A DNA stretch of 64,000 nucleotides from Mesorhizobium sp. (GTDB lineage Bacteria; Pseudomonadota; Alphaproteobacteria; Rhizobiales; Rhizobiaceae), in the NCBI RefSeq assembly GCF_004963255.1, contig NZ_SUGA01000010.1, positions 62,001-126,000 on the forward strand. Direction: 5' to 3'. The notes below the pieces were generated by a model. That model ran no database searches and had not been told where the DNA came from. It worked only from the letters and a program-made list of their open reading frames with translations. How positions within the stretch are numbered: position 1 is the first letter of the stretch; each line of letters opens with the position of its first letter. This document shows positions 42,519 to 51,248 of this stretch, in pieces. The translations under genes were made by a program, and so were the position numbers.

Positions 42519-45107
42519 TTATTTCAGCTCCAGCAGCCGTTCGAGATAGCTGCGCTCGATGTCGGGGCTTAGCGCATTACCGAGCCGCTTGCGGATCGCG
42601 TCGAGGATCTGGCGTGCGCGCTGGACGTCGATCTCGTCGGGAACCTTGACCGAGGTGCCGTCATCGGGGCCATTGGTGGCGCGCGGCCGTCCCAGCGGGT
42701 CACGGTCGGCATTCTGCTCGCGACCGCCCTGCTCGCTGCCCCCCTGGTCCCCCTGCATGGCCTGCATCTGCTTCATCATGTCCTTGGCGCCGCGGCGCAG
42801 CGCTTCCAACGCACGGCCCTGGTGGCCGACGGCCTGGTCGCCATCGCCCTGGCCGAGCGATTGCTCGGCATTGCCCATCGACTTTCCAGCTTCGCCAAAC
42901 CCCTCATTGGGCTCCATGCCCATGCCTTCGAGGCCCTTCTTCAACTGGTCGAGCTCGCTCTGCAACTGGCCCTGGCCTTCCTGCAACTGCTTCAGCGCAT
43001 CGGCGAGGTCCTTCGGCGACATTTTCGGTCGTGCCAGCGGATCGCGGTCTTGGCCGGGACCCGGCCGCTGCTGGTCATTGGGCTGGCCCTGTTCGCCATC
43101 CTCGCCAAGCTGCTGCTGCTCGCCGCCTTCGCCACGCTGACCGCGCTGCATCTGGTCCAGGCGGAAGGTGTCGTTCATCATCTCCTGCTGGCGACGCATG
43201 ATGTCGCCGAGCTTGTCCATCTGCTGACGCAGCTCGCTGTCCTGCTCGCCGCCCTGCTGCTGGCGGCCGGCCTGCAGGTTGTTCATCATGTCCTGCAGCT
43301 CGGAGAGAAGCTGCTGGGCCTTGTCGCGATCGCCGGATTTGGCCAGGTTCTCGATCTGATCCATCATGCGGTCGATGTCGCTCTGGCGCAGCTCGCGGCC
43401 GTTCTGCTGCATCTGCGGCGCGTTCGGGTTCTGCTGCGCGCGCTGGGCGAATTCCTGCAGGAACTGGTTCATCGCCTCGCGCAGTTCCTTCATCGCCTTC
43501 TCGATCTCCTGATCGCTGGCGCCATTCTTGATGGCGTCCTGCAAGGCCTGCTGCGCCTGGCGCAGCCGCCGCTCGGCGGCCGAGAGATTGCCTTCCTCGA
43601 TGCCGAGCGCGATCTCCCAGAGATAGGAGACGACGTTGCGCAGCTGGTCGTCGTTCTCGGAAAGCTTCAGCCGGCTTCTGGCGCTCATGATGGCGAGATA
43701 GTTCGACATGTTGTCGAACGTATCCTCGGGCCGCAGCGTGATCGCATCCATCAGGTCGAGAACGCGCGGCTTGGCGTTGGTATCCAGCGCCAGCAGCCGG
43801 CGCTGCTCGATCACCGCGCGGGCCAGCGGGTTGGCGAAGGGCCGCTCAGGCATCACGAGCGTCTTGGTTTCGCTGGTCGCGGTGTGGCCGGCATCGTCGG
43901 TGACGCTCAGCTTCAGCTTGATGCCGCTGCCGGCCCAGACATGCTCGGTCAGGTCCTTGGTCGTCTTGGCCGCGTTCGTCTTGCCGCCGCGGCGCGGCAG
44001 GGTCAGCGGCAGGTCCGGCGGGCCGTAGAGCGGATGCGCATTGACGGCCGGCGGATCCGACAGCTCGAAAACGGCCTTGGCCGAGGCGGCGCCGTAATCG
44101 TCATCGATCTGGTAGTTCAGCTCCATGGAGCCGTTGACGGCGCGCTTCGGCTCGCCGACGAAGCGGATCGCCGGCGGCTTGTCGGGAATGATGGCGAAGG
44201 CCCAGTGGCCGAGATCGCTTTCGGCGGATTTCAGCGTCAGCGTGCCGTTGGTATCCAGCTTGCCGGAGAACTGGCGCACTTTGGGCACGGCCTGGCTGGC
44301 AGGCGCGGGGCCTTTGGGCGCCGCGGGCTCGATGGCGCGCGCATTGCCGTCTTGATCGGCGTAGCTCAATGTTTCCTCGCCGGAACCGCCGGTGACGCGC
44401 AACGAAACGTCGCTGCCTTGCGGCACGGAGAAGGTCTGGACCGCCTGGTTGGCGTCGGCGGTCAGGAACAGCGGCGCCTTGCCGGTATAGGCGGGCGGCG
44501 TCACCCAGGCGTCGATGCGCGGCGGCACGGTATCGCGCGCGGCGCGGACAACGAAGCCGTCGCTGACCCTGCCGCCGAAGGGTCCGAAGGAGAAGGCCAA
44601 AGCGATGACGAACAGCAGCCCCGCCACGGCGCGCAGGCCCCAGCGATCGTAGTCCGGCACGCGGCTGCGCGGCCGGTCGGCGCCGAGGCTCGACAGCCGC
44701 TCGGCCATCCGCTTCTGGTGCTCGCGCCACAAAGCCTGCGAGAAGATGCTCTCGGCGCCGCTGGGACGATCGGTCTGCACCTGCACCGGGCTGTGCAGCA
44801 ATTGGTTCGCCGCCTCGATGCGCCTGTCGATCTCGTCGGCAGAGGGCATGCGGAAGAAACGCAGCGGATAGAGCGCCGCGACCCCGGACAGGGAGAACAG
44901 CACCAGGAGGCCGATGCGCGCTGCGTCGGGCAGACGCGGGAACAGGCCGAACCAGGAAAAGCTGAGAAACAGGCTAATGACGATCAACAGCGGCAGCACG
45001 AGCGGCCAGCCGCGCTCGAAGACCATCGAGGCCCGCGTCGCCAACCGGCTGAGCGCCAGGCGCAAGGCCAAGCCGCGTTCGCCGCTGGAAATAGGTCGTT
45101 CCGTCAT
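42519..45107 (-). CDS. TIGR02302 family membrane protein with long Gln-rich helical region
   Basis: An 862-residue protein. Two or three membrane helices lie in the first 70 residues and another near 155-175; a periplasmic beta-rich region follows (about 180-420). The second half is highly polar and rich in Gln, Glu, Met and Gly, with heptad-like repeats (for example NLQAGRQQQGGEQDSELRQQ). The arrangement matches the alphaproteobacterial TIGR02302 family, function unknown. The start at 45107 has an AGGAAGG ribosome site; the reading to 45128 does not. It ends the argH-lptM-lysA minus-strand run. Confidence 0.88.
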   Translation of the reverse strand: MTERPISSGERGLALRLALSRLATRASMVFERGWPLVLPLLIVISLFLSFSWFGLFPRLPDAARIGLLVLFSLSGVAALYPLRFFRMPSADEIDRRIEAANQLLHSPVQVQTDRPSGAESIFSQALWREHQKRMAERLSSLGADRPRSRVPDYDRWGLRAVAGLLFVIALAFSFGPFGGRVSDGFVVRAARDTVPPRIDAWVTPPAYTGKAPLFLTADANQAVQTFSVPQGSDVSLRVTGGSGEETLSYADQDGNARAIEPAAPKGPAPASQAVPKVRQFSGKLDTNGTLTLKSAESDLGHWAFAIIPDKPPAIRFVGEPKRAVNGSMELNYQIDDDYGAASAKAVFELSDPPAVNAHPLYGPPDLPLTLPRRGGKTNAAKTTKDLTEHVWAGSGIKLKLSVTDDAGHTATSETKTLVMPERPFANPLARAVIEQRRLLALDTNAKPRVLDLMDAITLRPEDTFDNMSNYLAIMSARSRLKLSENDDQLRNVVSYLWEIALGIEEGNLSAAERRLRQAQQALQDAIKNGASDQEIEKAMKELREAMNQFLQEFAQRAQQNPNAPQMQQNGRELRQSDIDRMMDQIENLAKSGDRDKAQQLLSELQDMMNNLQAGRQQQGGEQDSELRQQMDKLGDIMRRQQEMMNDTFRLDQMQRGQRGEGGEQQQLGEDGEQGQPNDQQRPGPGQDRDPLARPKMSPKDLADALKQLQEGQGQLQSELDQLKKGLEGMGMEPNEGFGEAGKSMGNAEQSLGQGDGDQAVGHQGRALEALRRGAKDMMKQMQAMQGDQGGSEQGGREQNADRDPLGRPRATNGPDDGTSVKVPDEIDVQRARQILDAIRKRLGNALSPDIERSYLERLLELK

Positions 45108-45221
45108 CGGCCCTTCCTGCCCGGGCACAACAGCCCGGACGTCATCACCAGAAGGATACCAACAAACACGGCAAAGGCGAGGCGGGTTCCAAAAACGTGA
45201 AGCGGTTTTGCCGGGTTATGA

Positions 45222-46162
45222 TCAGAAATTGGCGGGATTCGTGTTGGAACCGCAGACCAGGACCGCCACGCGCTCGCCCTCCGCGGGCACATAGCGCCCG
45301 GAAAGCATGGCGGCGAAGGCCGCGGCGCCACCCGGCTCGGCGATGATTCGCACGCGGTCCCACAGCGCCTTCTGCGCAGTAATGATGTCGTCGTCGCTGA
45401 CCAGGATAGAGCGCTCGACGAAGGCTTCGGCGATCGGAAACATCATTTCGCCGACGCGCTTCGGCGCCAGCGAATCGGCGGCAATGCCTTCGGCCGGCGC
45501 ATCGACCGGCTCTCCGGCCTCCAGCGCGCGATAAAGCGTCGGCGCGCCCTCGGGCTCGATGGCGACGATGCGGATGCGACCCGCGAACCAGGCGGCTATG
45601 CCGCCGATCAGGCCGCCACCGCCAACGGCGACCAGCAGCGTGTCGATCTCGGGCAGATCGGCCTCGATCTCCAGGCCGAGCGTGCCCTGGCCGAGCAGCG
45701 TTTCCTCCTGGTTGAAGGCGTGGATCTGCAGCGCGCCGGTCTTTTTGGCAAAATCCTCGCTGGCGGCCAGGGCCTCGGCATAGCGCGCGCCGCCGACGAC
45801 CAGATCAGCGCCATAGCCACGGATGCGCGCGAGCTTGGCCGGCGGGCTGACCTCGGGCACGAAGATCGTGGCCTTGTGGCCGAGCTTCATGGCGGCGTAA
45901 GCGACGGCCGCACCGTGATTGCGCCCGACGCAGCGACCACGCCAGCTTCCGGCACCGGCCGCGTAAGCAGGTTGGTGAAGGCGCCGCGCGCCTTGAAGGA
46001 ACCGGAATGCTGCAGGGATTCAAGTTTCAGGTCGACCGGAAAGGCGGGACGGCCGAAATCCGCCATGTCGACGCGCATGACCGGCGTATGGCGGATATAG
46101 GGGCGGATGCGCGGCTCCACGGCGGCGATGCGCTCGCGCGTGATCGTCTTTTTCTCCAGCAT
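45222..46162 (-). pseudogene. threonine/serine dehydratase disrupted by a -1 frameshift
   Basis: Two adjacent frames together give a full PLP dehydratase of about 313 residues. The first (start 46162) carries the Schiff-base motif SGSFKARGA and reads GVVAASG, then changes to an out-of-frame AITVRPSLTPP and stops. The second resumes with AAMKLGHKATIFVPEVSPPA and continues to a normal C-terminus (VGGGGLIGGIAAWF as the PLP loop). Restoring one G between 45922 and 45923 yields SGGNHGAAVAYAAMK, the expected phosphate-binding GGNHG. A real decay or a sequencing error are both possible. Confidence 0.9.
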
Positions 46163-46191
46163 GGCTTGCTCCTTAAGGCGTCGCCGCTCGG

Positions 46192-47460
46192 CTACTTCAG
46201 CCAGTCGGGAACCGAATCGAGCCCGATCAGGTCCTCATAGGTCTGGCGCGGCCGCACGACATGGAAGCGGTCGCCGTCGACCAGCACCTCCGGCACCAGC
46301 AGCCTGGTGTTGTAGGTGCCGGCCTGCACCGCGCCATAGGCGCCGGCGGTTGAGACGGCGATCAGGTCGCCGGCCTTCAGCCTGGGCAGGTCGCGGTCAT
46401 GGCCGAGGAAGTCGCCGGTCTCGCAGACCGGGCCGACGACGTCGACCTTCATGCGCGGCGTCGAGGCGGGCGGCTGCACCACCGGCCGGATGTCGTGGAA
46501 GGCGTCGTAGAGCGTCGGCCGGATCAGGTCGTTCATCGCGGCGTCGACAATAAGGAAATTCCTGGCGTCGCCTTCCTTCACATAGATGACTTCCGACACC
46601 AGGATGCCGGCATTGCCGACGATCAGCCGGCCTGGCTCGAACATCACCTTGAGGCCGAGCCGGGTGACGTGCTTCCTGACGATCTCGGCATAGGCGTCGG
46701 GCAAAGGCGGCGGGCTGTTGTCGACGCGGTAAGGAATGCCGAGGCCGCCGCCGAGATCGACATGCTCGATCGCATGTCCGTCGGCGCGCAGCGCGCCGAC
46801 CAGCTCGACCAGCAGCGCGAAGGCATCGTCGAAAGGCTGCAATTCGGTGATCTGGCTGCCGATATGCGTGTCGATGCCGGTCACCTTGATGCCGGGCAAT
46901 TCGGCCGCGCGAGCGTAGACCTGCCGCGCGCGCTGCCACGGGATGCCGAACTTGTTCTCGGCCTTGCCGGTCGAGATCTTCTTGTGTGTCCTGGCATCGA
47001 CATCCGGATTGATGCGCAGCGAGATGGGCGCCACCTTGCCGAGCGCCACGGCGCGCGCCGACAGAAGTTCGAGTTCAGGCTCGGATTCGACATTGAAGCA
47101 CAGAATGCCGGCGGAGAGCGCGAAATCCATCTCGCGCGCGGTCTTGCCGACGCCGGAAAACAGGATCTTGCTGGCCGGGATGCCGGCGGCCAGGGCGCGG
47201 CGCAGTTCGCCTTCCGAGACGACGTCGGCGCCCGCGCCCTGCCTGGCCAGCGTCCTCAACACGGCCTGGTTGGAGTTCGCCTTCATCGCGTAGCAGACCA
47301 GTGCGTCGAGGCCGGCGAAGGCCTCTTTGAACACGCGGAAATGCCGGGTCAGCGTCGCCGTCGAATAGCAGTAGAAAGGCGTGCCGACCTCGGCTGCTAT
47401 ATCGGGGATGGCGACTTCCTCGGCATGGAGCACGCCGTCGCGGTAGTCGAAATGGTTCAC
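46192..47460 (-). CDS. lysA: diaminopimelate decarboxylase
   Basis: A 422-residue fold-III PLP decarboxylase making lysine from meso-diaminopimelate. The PLP lysine is Lys60 in CYAMKANSN. Further landmarks are the glycine-rich HVDLGGGLGIPY, EPGRLIVGNAG and, near the C-terminus, GPVCETGDFLGHDRDLP with the active-site Cys. It lies 54 nt downstream of lptM and 29 nt upstream of the broken dehydratase, in one directional run from argH. Confidence 0.96.
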   Translation of the reverse strand: MNHFDYRDGVLHAEEVAIPDIAAEVGTPFYCYSTATLTRHFRVFKEAFAGLDALVCYAMKANSNQAVLRTLARQGAGADVVSEGELRRALAAGIPASKILFSGVGKTAREMDFALSAGILCFNVESEPELELLSARAVALGKVAPISLRINPDVDARTHKKISTGKAENKFGIPWQRARQVYARAAELPGIKVTGIDTHIGSQITELQPFDDAFALLVELVGALRADGHAIEHVDLGGGLGIPYRVDNSPPPLPDAYAEIVRKHVTRLGLKVMFEPGRLIVGNAGILVSEVIYVKEGDARNFLIVDAAMNDLIRPTLYDAFHDIRPVVQPPASTPRMKVDVVGPVCETGDFLGHDRDLPRLKAGDLIAVSTAGAYGAVQAGTYNTRLLVPEVLVDGDRFHVVRPRQTYEDLIGLDSVPDWLK

Positions 47461-47514
47461 GAGGGTTGGTCCCGGAAAGTTGGAGCGTGGTGAGATCGAG
47501 CGATCCCGTCGGCT

Positions 47515-47721
47515 CTAGAGCAGTGGATCGAGGATGAACTTCCTGTCCTTGACCGGTTTCTCCGGCTCGGGCGGCACCGGCTGCTTGGCTTTTTCCGCAT
47601 CCTTGCGCGCCTGCTCGGCTGCCTCGTAAGGCGTGTCGAGCCCGGTCTTCCTGCCGCAGGCCGTGACGGTGACAACCGCCGCCAGCAGCGCCAGCGTCAC
47701 CAAAATCCTGCTACGGGTCAT
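47515..47721 (-). CDS. lptM: small LptM/YifL-like lipoprotein
   Basis: A 68-residue lipoprotein. The N-terminal signal ends in a lipobox VTAC with Cys22 as the acylation site, followed by GRKTGLDTPYEA, the GxKGxL/P-type stretch that marks LptM. The rest is Lys/Pro/Glu-rich and probably disordered. LptM binds the LptDE lipopolysaccharide translocon in E. coli and aids its oxidative maturation. Its place between argH and lysA is common in alphaproteobacteria (recalled). The ATG at 47721 gives a clean signal; a longer frame to 47787 does not. Confidence 0.85.
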   Translation of the reverse strand: MTRSRILVTLALLAAVVTVTACGRKTGLDTPYEAAEQARKDAEKAKQPVPPEPEKPVKDRKFILDPLL

Positions 47722-47841
47722 CGATCCATCCGTTTGAAAACTGTTTCCTGTGCCGCCGCTTTTAGCCGAGTTTTCGGCACTTTGCATCCGGGCAATTGTT
47801 TTGATGCATGTCGTTGTCTATGCACTTCTGGGCGACAGGCA

Positions 47842-49242
47842 TTAAGCCTTGGCGAGCCGCTTTTTCCAGTAGCGGATCTGCTTTCGCACTTCCGACGGCG
47901 CGGTGCCGCCGAAGCTCACCCGGCTCTTCACCGAATTCTGCACGGCAAGCACCGAGAAGATGTCGTCGGTAATGCCAGGATGGATGGAGCGCAGGTCCTC
48001 CAGCGAGAGCTTCTCCAGGGCGACCTTCTTCTCCTCGGCGAGCGCCACGGCGCGGCCGGTGACATGATGCGCCTCGCGAAAGGGCAGGCCCAGATTGCGC
48101 ACCAGCCAGTCGGCGAGGTCGGTCGCGGTGGCGTGACCGGCGCCGGCGGCCTTCTTCATGGCGGCGGCGTTGACGGTCATGTCGCGCACCATGCCGGCGG
48201 TCGCCGCCAGCATCAGGTCGAGCGTCTCGGCGGCGTCGAAGACCGCTTCCTTGTCCTCCTGCATGTCCTTGCCATAGGTCAGCGGCATGCCCTTCATCAC
48301 GGTCAGCAGGCCGACGAGATGGCCGCTGACGCGACCGGTCTTGCCGCGCACCAGCTCGGCGGCGTCCGGGTTCTTCTTCTGCGGCATGATCGAGGAGCCG
48401 GTGGAGAAGGAATCCGACAGACGGATGAAGCCGAATTGCGGGGTCGACCAGATGATGATCTCCTCGGCGAGCCGGGAGAGGTGCGTCGCGCAGATCGCGG
48501 CGAGGCTGAGGAATTCGAGCGCGAAGTCGCGGTCCGAAACACTGTCCAGCGAATTGCGCGTCGGCTCGCGGAAACCGAGCGCCTTGGCCGTCATGTGGCG
48601 GTCGATGGAAAAGCTGGTGCCGGCAAGGGCCGCCGCGCCAAGCGGGCTTTCGTCCATGCGCTCGATGGCGTCGCGGACGCGCGAGAGGTCGCGGCCGAAC
48701 ATCTCGACATAGGCCATGCAATGGTGTCCGAAGGTCACCGGCTGCGCGGCCTGCATATGGGTGAAACCGGGCATGACGGTCGCCGCATGTTCCTCGGCGC
48801 GTTCGAGGAACGCGGCGATCAAGTCTTTCAATGCCCCGGCGACGCGCTGGCATTCCTGCTTGACCCAGAGCCTCAGATCGACCGCCACCTGGTCGTTGCG
48901 CGAGCGGGCGGTGTGCAGACGTCCGGCCGCAGGGCCGATCAGGTCGGCAAGGCGGGCCTCGACATTCATGTGGATGTCTTCCAGCCTGGTCGAGAATTCG
49001 AAGGTGCCGGCCTCGATCTCTTTCAGGATCGTGTTCAGCCCGTGAGCGATTTTTTCTTGATCGGCCGCCGAAATAATGCCTGTTTCAGCCAGCATTTCGC
49101 TATGGGCGATCGATCCGCTTATGTCCTGCGCATAGAGCTTGCGGTCGAAGCCGATCGACGCGTTGATCGCTTCCATGATCGCGGCCGGACCCGAGGCAAA
49201 ACGTCCGCCCCACATCTGGTTGCTGGCCTTCTTATCGCTCAT
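47842..49242 (-). CDS. argH: argininosuccinate lyase
   Basis: A 466-residue member of the fumarase/aspartase superfamily that cleaves argininosuccinate to arginine and fumarate. The signature [11 protein letters not shown] is at residues 282-292; [10 protein letters not shown] and [10 protein letters not shown] (111-120) are conserved substrate-binding regions. The ATG at 49242 gives the usual N-terminus ([15 protein letters not shown]); a longer frame upstream is antisense to tlpA and is not coding. It is divergent from tlpA with only 33 bases between start codons. Confidence 0.97.
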   Translation of the reverse strand: MSDKKASNQMWGGRFASGPAAIMEAINASIGFDRKLYAQDISGSIAHSEMLAETGIISAADQEKIAHGLNTILKEIEAGTFEFSTRLEDIHMNVEARLADLIGPAAGRLHTARSRNDQVAVDLRLWVKQECQRVAGALKDLIAAFLERAEEHAATVMPGFTHMQAAQPVTFGHHCMAYVEMFGRDLSRVRDAIERMDESPLGAAALAGTSFSIDRHMTAKALGFREPTRNSLDSVSDRDFALEFLSLAAICATHLSRLAEEIIIWSTPQFGFIRLSDSFSTGSSIMPQKKNPDAAELVRGKTGRVSGHLVGLLTVMKGMPLTYGKDMQEDKEAVFDAAETLDLMLAATAGMVRDMTVNAAAMKKAAGAGHATATDLADWLVRNLGLPFREAHHVTGRAVALAEEKKVALEKLSLEDLRSIHPGITDDIFSVLAVQNSVKSRVSFGGTAPSEVRKQIRYWKKRLAKA

Positions 49243-49275
49243 CGCTATAACCCGTGCTCCGGAGCAGTTTTGAAA

Positions 49276-49956
49276 ATGGCAGACGGCAAGAGATTCTTTT
49301 TTCCGGCTACGCGCCTCATCCTTGCCGCTTTGCTGGCGGGCGTGCTGGCCGGCGCGGTCGCGGTATATGTCAGCGAGAGCGGTTCTGGCAACAACACTCC
49401 GGAGAAGGTCGCCGCGGCCACCGGCAAGGACGACGCCTGTGCGGCCAAGGCTGGCCGCGCCAAGACAATCGGCGCGAAAGCCGTTGGCCAGGTCGCGGCG
49501 CTGCAGCCGGCCGATCCGCCGCAATCGCTGAAAAGCCTCGCCTTCAACGGTCCCGATGGCAAGCCGATGACGATCGCCGACCATGCCGGCAAGACGGTGC
49601 TGCTCAATCTGTGGGCGACATGGTGCGCGCCGTGCCGGGCCGAGATGCCGGCGCTCGATGCGCTGCAGAAGGACAAGGGCAGCAAGGACTTCGAGGTCGT
49701 CGCGGTCAATGTCGATACGGGCGACGACGCGAAGCCGAAGAAGTTCCTCAAGGAGATCGGCGTCGAGACGCTCGGCTTCTACCGGGATCCGACGATCGCG
49801 CTGTTCAACGAGGCGAAGACGCGCGGCCTGGCGCTCGGACTTCCCGTGACCATGCTGATCGACGGCGAAGGCTGCCTGATCGCGCATATGAACGGCCCGG
49901 CCGAATGGTCGAGCCCCGACGCCAAGCGGCTTGTGGAAGCGGCGCTCGCGCCGTGA
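49276..49956 (+). CDS. tlpA: TlpA-type membrane-anchored thioredoxin
   Basis: A 226-residue protein with an N-terminal membrane anchor (about residues 11-31), a Lys/Ala-rich linker with a Cys at 55, and a thioredoxin domain with the active site WCAPC at 116-120. TlpA in Bradyrhizobium reduces copper-site Cys in cytochrome oxidase assembly; here periplasmic thiol reduction is inferred. It is divergent from argH, as also in other rhizobia (recalled). The stop lies 9 nt from the convergent phosphatase stop. Confidence 0.92.
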   Translation: MADGKRFFFPATRLILAALLAGVLAGAVAVYVSESGSGNNTPEKVAAATGKDDACAAKAGRAKTIGAKAVGQVAALQPADPPQSLKSLAFNGPDGKPMTIADHAGKTVLLNLWATWCAPCRAEMPALDALQKDKGSKDFEVVAVNVDTGDDAKPKKFLKEIGVETLGFYRDPTIALFNEAKTRGLALGLPVTMLIDGEGCLIAHMNGPAEWSSPDAKRLVEAALAP

Positions 49957-49965
49957 GCGCCGCCG

Positions 49966-51006
49966 TCACTTCACCCGCACCGTGACCACCAGCGCCTCGT
50001 GGTCGGCGCTCGGGCTGCCGTCCGGCAAGACCGCCGGCAGCGTCGCCGCCGCGCTTGCGGAAAGGCCGCGGATGAAGAACCAGTCGATATGGCCGGCGGG
50101 CGTCAGGTCGCCGGCCGCGCGCCGCTGCGTCGGCTTGTCGAACGCGTTGGCGTCGCGCCAATCGTAGCCGCGTTCGGCCATGATCGCGAAGAGGGGCTCG
50201 TGGCGGTCCGGGCACATCAGCCGGTCCGGTTCGGCGGCGATGCGCTTTCGCCACCCGACCGGTTCGTCATTGCGCTCGGGATAGGTGGCGGTGAGCGTGT
50301 TGAAGTCGCCGCCGATGAGAACCGGCGCTTCCGCGTCATATCTGTCGACGGCGTCGAGCAGGTGGCGCGTCTGGTCGGCCCGGCCGCCAGGCGTGGTGCG
50401 GTTCTCGAGATGCACGGAAACGACGGTCACACGGCGGTCGCCGAGCATCACCTGGCCTCCGAGAGCCATGCGGCCGCCGATGCGCGGCTGACCGTGCTCC
50501 GGCAGGAACCAGGCGCCAGCGGCGTCGAAGCGAACGAGAAAAGGCCGCAGCAGCGGAACGGCGCTGGTTATGGCGTTGCCGTGGAAGCCCTCCGCATTCT
50601 CGGCGCCGCCATTTGCCGCCTGTTCCGTCTCATTACCGGTGCCGAGTTCGAGGAACTCGACGCCATAGGCGTAGGAATGGTCCAGGCGATCGGCAAGCCG
50701 GCTCAAAAGATGGCCGTTGCCGGAGCGCGCCATGCCCTTGTCGACCTCGGACAGCAGCACGACGTGTGGCGCCTGGCCGGCGATCGTTGCTGCGATGGCA
50801 TCGACGTGGCGCAGCCGCTCGACGTTCCAGGCCATGACGGTAAGGCTCTCGCCGGCGCTTTCACGCGAAGCCTTGCCGCCGATCTCGATCTCGCCGAGAG
50901 CGGGAATGGCGGCGGCGTGGCGCAGATGGGTGGCGCTGTCGCGCGGCCCGTCGCGCATCGCGTTACGCTCGCTGACAGGCACGTGTGTGAGTTGCGGGAC
51001 CAGCAT
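49966..51006 (-). CDS. endonuclease/exonuclease/phosphatase family protein
   Basis: A 346-residue EEP-fold hydrolase. Motifs are in order: VMAWNVERLRH, VVLLSEVDKGM (catalytic Glu), GFHGNAITS, VLIGGDFNTLT, HIDWFFIRG and SADHEALVV (catalytic His). The family includes Mg-dependent nucleases, phosphodiesterases and sphingomyelinases; substrate is open. No signal peptide is evident. The ATG at 51006 has a GAGAAG site; the upstream TTG adds only four residues. The ugp operon is divergent, so shared phosphate control is possible but unproven. Confidence 0.83.
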   Translation of the reverse strand: MLVPQLTHVPVSERNAMRDGPRDSATHLRHAAAIPALGEIEIGGKASRESAGESLTVMAWNVERLRHVDAIAATIAGQAPHVVLLSEVDKGMARSGNGHLLSRLADRLDHSYAYGVEFLELGTGNETEQAANGGAENAEGFHGNAITSAVPLLRPFLVRFDAAGAWFLPEHGQPRIGGRMALGGQVMLGDRRVTVVSVHLENRTTPGGRADQTRHLLDAVDRYDAEAPVLIGGDFNTLTATYPERNDEPVGWRKRIAAEPDRLMCPDRHEPLFAIMAERGYDWRDANAFDKPTQRRAAGDLTPAGHIDWFFIRGLSASAAATLPAVLPDGSPSADHEALVVTVRVK

Positions 51007-51062
51007 GTGTCTTCTCAATCAGTTAGCCGGTTAATCACGTCTAGATCTTTTCGACGCTTCTA

Positions 51063-51086
51063 GGCGCCCTAGCTTCCTAGAGCGCC
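51063..51086. repeat. 10-bp imperfect hairpin within a CTAG cluster
   Basis: GGCGCCCTAG and CTAGAGCGCC flank a 4-base loop with one mismatch. Four copies of the usually rare tetranucleotide CTAG occur within 51041-51080. The region is the divergent spacer between the EEP phosphatase gene and ugpB; a regulatory site is possible, but no known motif was matched. Confidence 0.45.
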
Positions 51087-51169
51087 GATGTGACGTTTTC
51101 ATGCCGGCGCTGCCGCTGCCAGGGGAGGAGAGACTGGCTGTCCACAGGGGCTTCGGGCCCACAACAGAA

Positions 51170-51187
51170 CTGTCACATACCTTCTCT
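51170..51187 (+). promoter_or_regulatory. possible PhoB (Pho box) site for the ugp operon
   Basis: CTGTCAC, a 4-base spacer and CTTCTCT resemble the two 7-base repeats of a Pho box (CTGTCAT-N4-CTGTCAT); the first repeat matches 6 of 7, the second only 3. It lies about 60-80 bases upstream of ugpB, whose uptake operon is phosphate-regulated in other rhizobia. Weak candidate. Confidence 0.3.
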
Positions 51188-51248
51188 ATGAGAGCGGGCA
51201 AGGACTTGCGCAAAACCCTTGTCACACTGCCACTCAAGAGGGAAAATC

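Noticed and set aside
42822..45200. A 792-codon frame antisense to the TIGR02302 gene
   Set aside because: Leu/Ala/His-rich mirror of Gln-rich codons (CAG read as CTG); not a real membrane protein.
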